Shown: piece after piece, positions 32,110 through 33,541 of the stretch
Layout: every line of letters starts with the position of its first letter
How positions within the stretch are numbered: the stretch's first letter is position 1
Source: an uncultured Prevotellaceae bacterium
GTDB lineage: Bacteria; Bacteroidota; Bacteroidia; Bacteroidales; Bacteroidaceae
Length of the DNA stretch: 33,541 nt
NCBI GenBank assembly: GCA_947166155.1
Contig: CAMVDC010000010.1
Span: 1-33,541, forward strand
Reading direction: 5' to 3'
Translations under genes and position numbers: made by a program
Notes under the pieces: generated by a model
Told to the model about the DNA's origin: nothing
The model's database searches: none
The model's input: only the letters and a program-made list of their open reading frames with translations

Positions 32110-32153
32110 CTTTCCTCTCAGCGTATTTACGTCGAGAGGAAAGTCTTTTTTTT
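32110..32153 (+). terminator. Rho-independent terminator with a duplicated left arm
   Basis: CTTTCCTCTC (32110-32119) pairs with GAGAGGAAAG (32134-32143). An inner GCGT/ACGT pairing with one G-U extends the stem, and eight T residues follow. A second copy of the left arm plus AGCGTATTT lies 22 bp upstream (32088-32106), so either copy could pair with the single right arm. Confidence 0.7.
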
Positions 32154-32163
32154 GCCTATTGTT

Positions 32164-32171
32164 TACCTTTG
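32164..32171 (+). promoter_or_regulatory. Promoter -7 box for the small membrane protein and adhesin genes
   Basis: TACCTTTG matches TAnnTTTG and lies just after the terminator. The start would be near 32178, about 20 bases before ATG 32199. Confidence 0.55.
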
Positions 32172-32198
32172 CAGGCAAAAACAAAAGAAGCAACACGT

Positions 32199-32339
32199 AT
32201 GGAAACAACTATTCAGACAATAGGCATCGCCGTAGCCAGCCTACTCGCACTGGTCATCGCCTTCATCATAGTGCTCTCGCTGTGGAAGAACTTCCGCCGC
32301 AAGCAACGCATGGAGAATCAACACAATAATAATATATAA
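32199..32339 (+). CDS. Small single-helix membrane protein (46 aa)
   Basis: Not in the ORF track because of its size. It starts METTIQTIGIAVASLL, has one hydrophobic helix of about 24 residues (IGIAVASLLALVIAFIIVLSLW) and a basic then Asn-rich tail (KNFRRKQRMENQHNNNI). The positive charges after the helix predict an outside N-terminus and a cytoplasmic tail. It begins about 20 bases after a predicted transcript start and ends 34 bp before the large secreted protein gene, so the two are probably co-transcribed. No known family was recognised. Confidence 0.6.
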   Translation: METTIQTIGIAVASLLALVIAFIIVLSLWKNFRRKQRMENQHNNNI

Positions 32340-32373
32340 AACACAATAACAATACAAAAAACGTATCAACACA

Positions 32374-33541
32374 ATGAAACAACCAACCAACATCAAGACA
32401 AAAGTCCTCGCCCTTGTGCTGACGATAGCAGCACTGGCGGCGGGGCAGAGCGCCTGGGCTGCAAGCACGTGGAGCGTGACGAGCAGCACCAGTGCTGGTA
32501 TCACCACCTTCACCATCACCCGCAGCGAGAGCACCACGGACGAGACGGTCTATTACCGCACCGTGAGCCTCTCGGCCATCGAGGGGCAACATTTCACCGC
32601 AGTCAGCGGCAGCCTCACCTTCACCACCGGACAGACAAGCAAGACCGTCACCGTGACGGAAGCAGTGCCCAGCGATGCTGTTTACAAGGTCTATAATAGT
32701 AATTCGCGCGCCTACCGCTTCGAGCTGCTCGGCCTCGATGGCACCGTCATCGCCCAGCGCGACCGCACCGTCTCGGGCGGCACCCAGTTCACGGACACCT
32801 ATCTGAACAAAAGCATCACCGGCCTGACCTATTTCGACCATTACGGCGACGGCAGCCTCCTCTCTGGCACCACCCACTATTTAGACGTGGCCCACAGCGG
32901 CTCTGCCGGTACGTGGGTCAAGGTGGGCGACGGCGGATACAGCCAGGCCGTCCACACCGTGAGCACCGGCGCGCTCTATAACAGCAACAGCACCCTGCGC
33001 ACCTACCTGAACAGCAGCGGTACCAAAATGTATGCCACCGTCTATTTCACGCAGAAGGAAGATCAGGACGGCTACCAGTACATCCAGATACTGGCCGACA
33101 ACAGCACCACCTACGACGGCAACGACCCAAACGGAGCCGTCAACAGCCCCTCAACCTCGCTCTACAAGGCCTGCTTTATCCTCAGTTACGACCCCAGCGG
33201 CAGTGTGGAGACAAATCCGCATACGCAGTTCTTCCCTCATCGCTGGGACTATGCGGACAGGAACGCACAGTACAGCGGCAACAGCTGGAACTGGCAAGAG
33301 TTCGACTACGACAACGCGCACCTCTATGAGCAGGAGTTCAAGAGCGCCACGCCCTCACTCCGTGCCGAGAACTCCGGCTCGCTGGTTCTCGCTCCCACGG
33401 TGAACAATATCAATGTCCGCTTCGACGCGGCTGGCTCGGGCGGCGACGACTGGTACTTCAAGGACCTGAAGGTACGTCTTGCTCTCGTCGATGCCACCGC
33501 CCCCACCGTGCTCAACAACTATAAGGTCTCTGGCGGACGGC
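32374..33541 (+). CDS. Secreted Calx-beta-containing surface protein, 3' part missing
   Basis: Partial: open from ATG 32374 to the window end (389 codons), so it is not in the ORF track. The signal peptide KTKVLALVLTIAALAAGQSAWA probably ends at AWA. Residues of about 32-85 resemble a Calx-beta domain: FTITRSESTTDETVYYRTVS, then GQHFTAVSGSLTFTTGQTS and KTVTVTEA. The remainder is Ser/Thr/Gly/Asn-rich beta-type sequence with YYRTVSL- and WNWQEFDYDN-like stretches and no recognised enzyme motif. Bacteroidales proteins of this kind are often very long surface adhesins that end with a sorting domain, but that end is not visible here. An adhesin role is inferred. Confidence 0.75.
   Translation, partial: MKQPTNIKTKVLALVLTIAALAAGQSAWAASTWSVTSSTSAGITTFTITRSESTTDETVYYRTVSLSAIEGQHFTAVSGSLTFTTGQTSKTVTVTEAVPSDAVYKVYNSNSRAYRFELLGLDGTVIAQRDRTVSGGTQFTDTYLNKSITGLTYFDHYGDGSLLSGTTHYLDVAHSGSAGTWVKVGDGGYSQAVHTVSTGALYNSNSTLRTYLNSSGTKMYATVYFTQKEDQDGYQYIQILADNSTTYDGNDPNGAVNSPSTSLYKACFILSYDPSGSVETNPHTQFFPHRWDYADRNAQYSGNSWNWQEFDYDNAHLYEQEFKSATPSLRAENSGSLVLAPTVNNINVRFDAAGSGGDDWYFKDLKVRLALVDATAPTVLNNYKVSGGR

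Overview
The window looks like a chromosomal segment of a Bacteroidota bacterium, most likely order Bacteroidales and Prevotella-like. The evidence is repeated TAnnTTTG promoter -7 boxes upstream of many genes, the lack of Shine-Dalgarno usage at most starts, and Bacteroidales-type gene families (DUF4838, SLBB/Wza of about 850 residues, TupA-like ATP-grasp, 7-TM AraC regulators, Calx-beta adhesins). The species is inferred, not proven. No rRNA, tRNA or CRISPR array was seen.

Layout. 1-3502 (minus strand): a partial aminopeptidase P, a decayed toxin-antitoxin pair, type I asparaginase and an RsmF/NOL1-type rRNA methyltransferase. 3503-4002: a gap holding a perfect tandem pair of 75-bp elements. 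4003-4947: a BASS-family transporter (minus). 4948-5396: divergent promoters around a 22-bp palindromic minisatellite. 5397-8616 (plus): acyl-ACP thioesterase, umuD, umuC, and a DUF1294 membrane protein fused to an inhibitor-I9-like domain. 8662-9423 (minus): a solitary GT2 glycosyltransferase. 9609-11312 (plus): a secreted DUF4838 protein.

11395-25414 (minus) is a complete Wzx/Wzy-type exopolysaccharide or capsule locus. In transcription order it holds: phosphoglycosyl transferase, Wza, Wzz, Wzy-like, Wzx, MBOAT O-acyltransferase, SGNH-like partner, two GT2 enzymes, TupA-like ATP-grasp, an HlpA-like glycosyltransferase and LicD. The first enzyme loads a sugar phosphate on undecaprenyl phosphate. 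The glycosyltransferases extend it, MBOAT/SGNH and LicD decorate it, Wzx flips it, Wzy and Wzz polymerise it and set its length, and Wza exports it. The middle part (about 11.4-21 kb) is visibly more AT-rich than its flanks, as expected for an exchanged serotype cassette. An internal promoter before the first GT2 gene suggests two transcription units.

25626-33541 (plus): a secreted alpha/beta hydrolase, a repeat-rich gap with a second copy of the 22-bp minisatellite, a ClpB-like disaggregase lacking the N-domain, a strong terminator, a membrane-anchored AraC-type regulator, and a REP-like palindrome array. Next comes a REP-associated (RAYT/IS200-like) HUH transposase whose C-terminal half resembles DprA/SLOG proteins. 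Last are a terminator, a 46-residue membrane protein and a large secreted Calx-beta protein that runs off the end.

The most notable candidate for something undescribed is the RAYT-DprA-like fusion with its own palindromes around and inside the gene. Others are the 75-bp duplicated element with a 20-codon ORF, the DUF1294-I9 fusion, the dispersed GAGTGCGCACTC arrays, and the recombined pair of glycosyltransferases.
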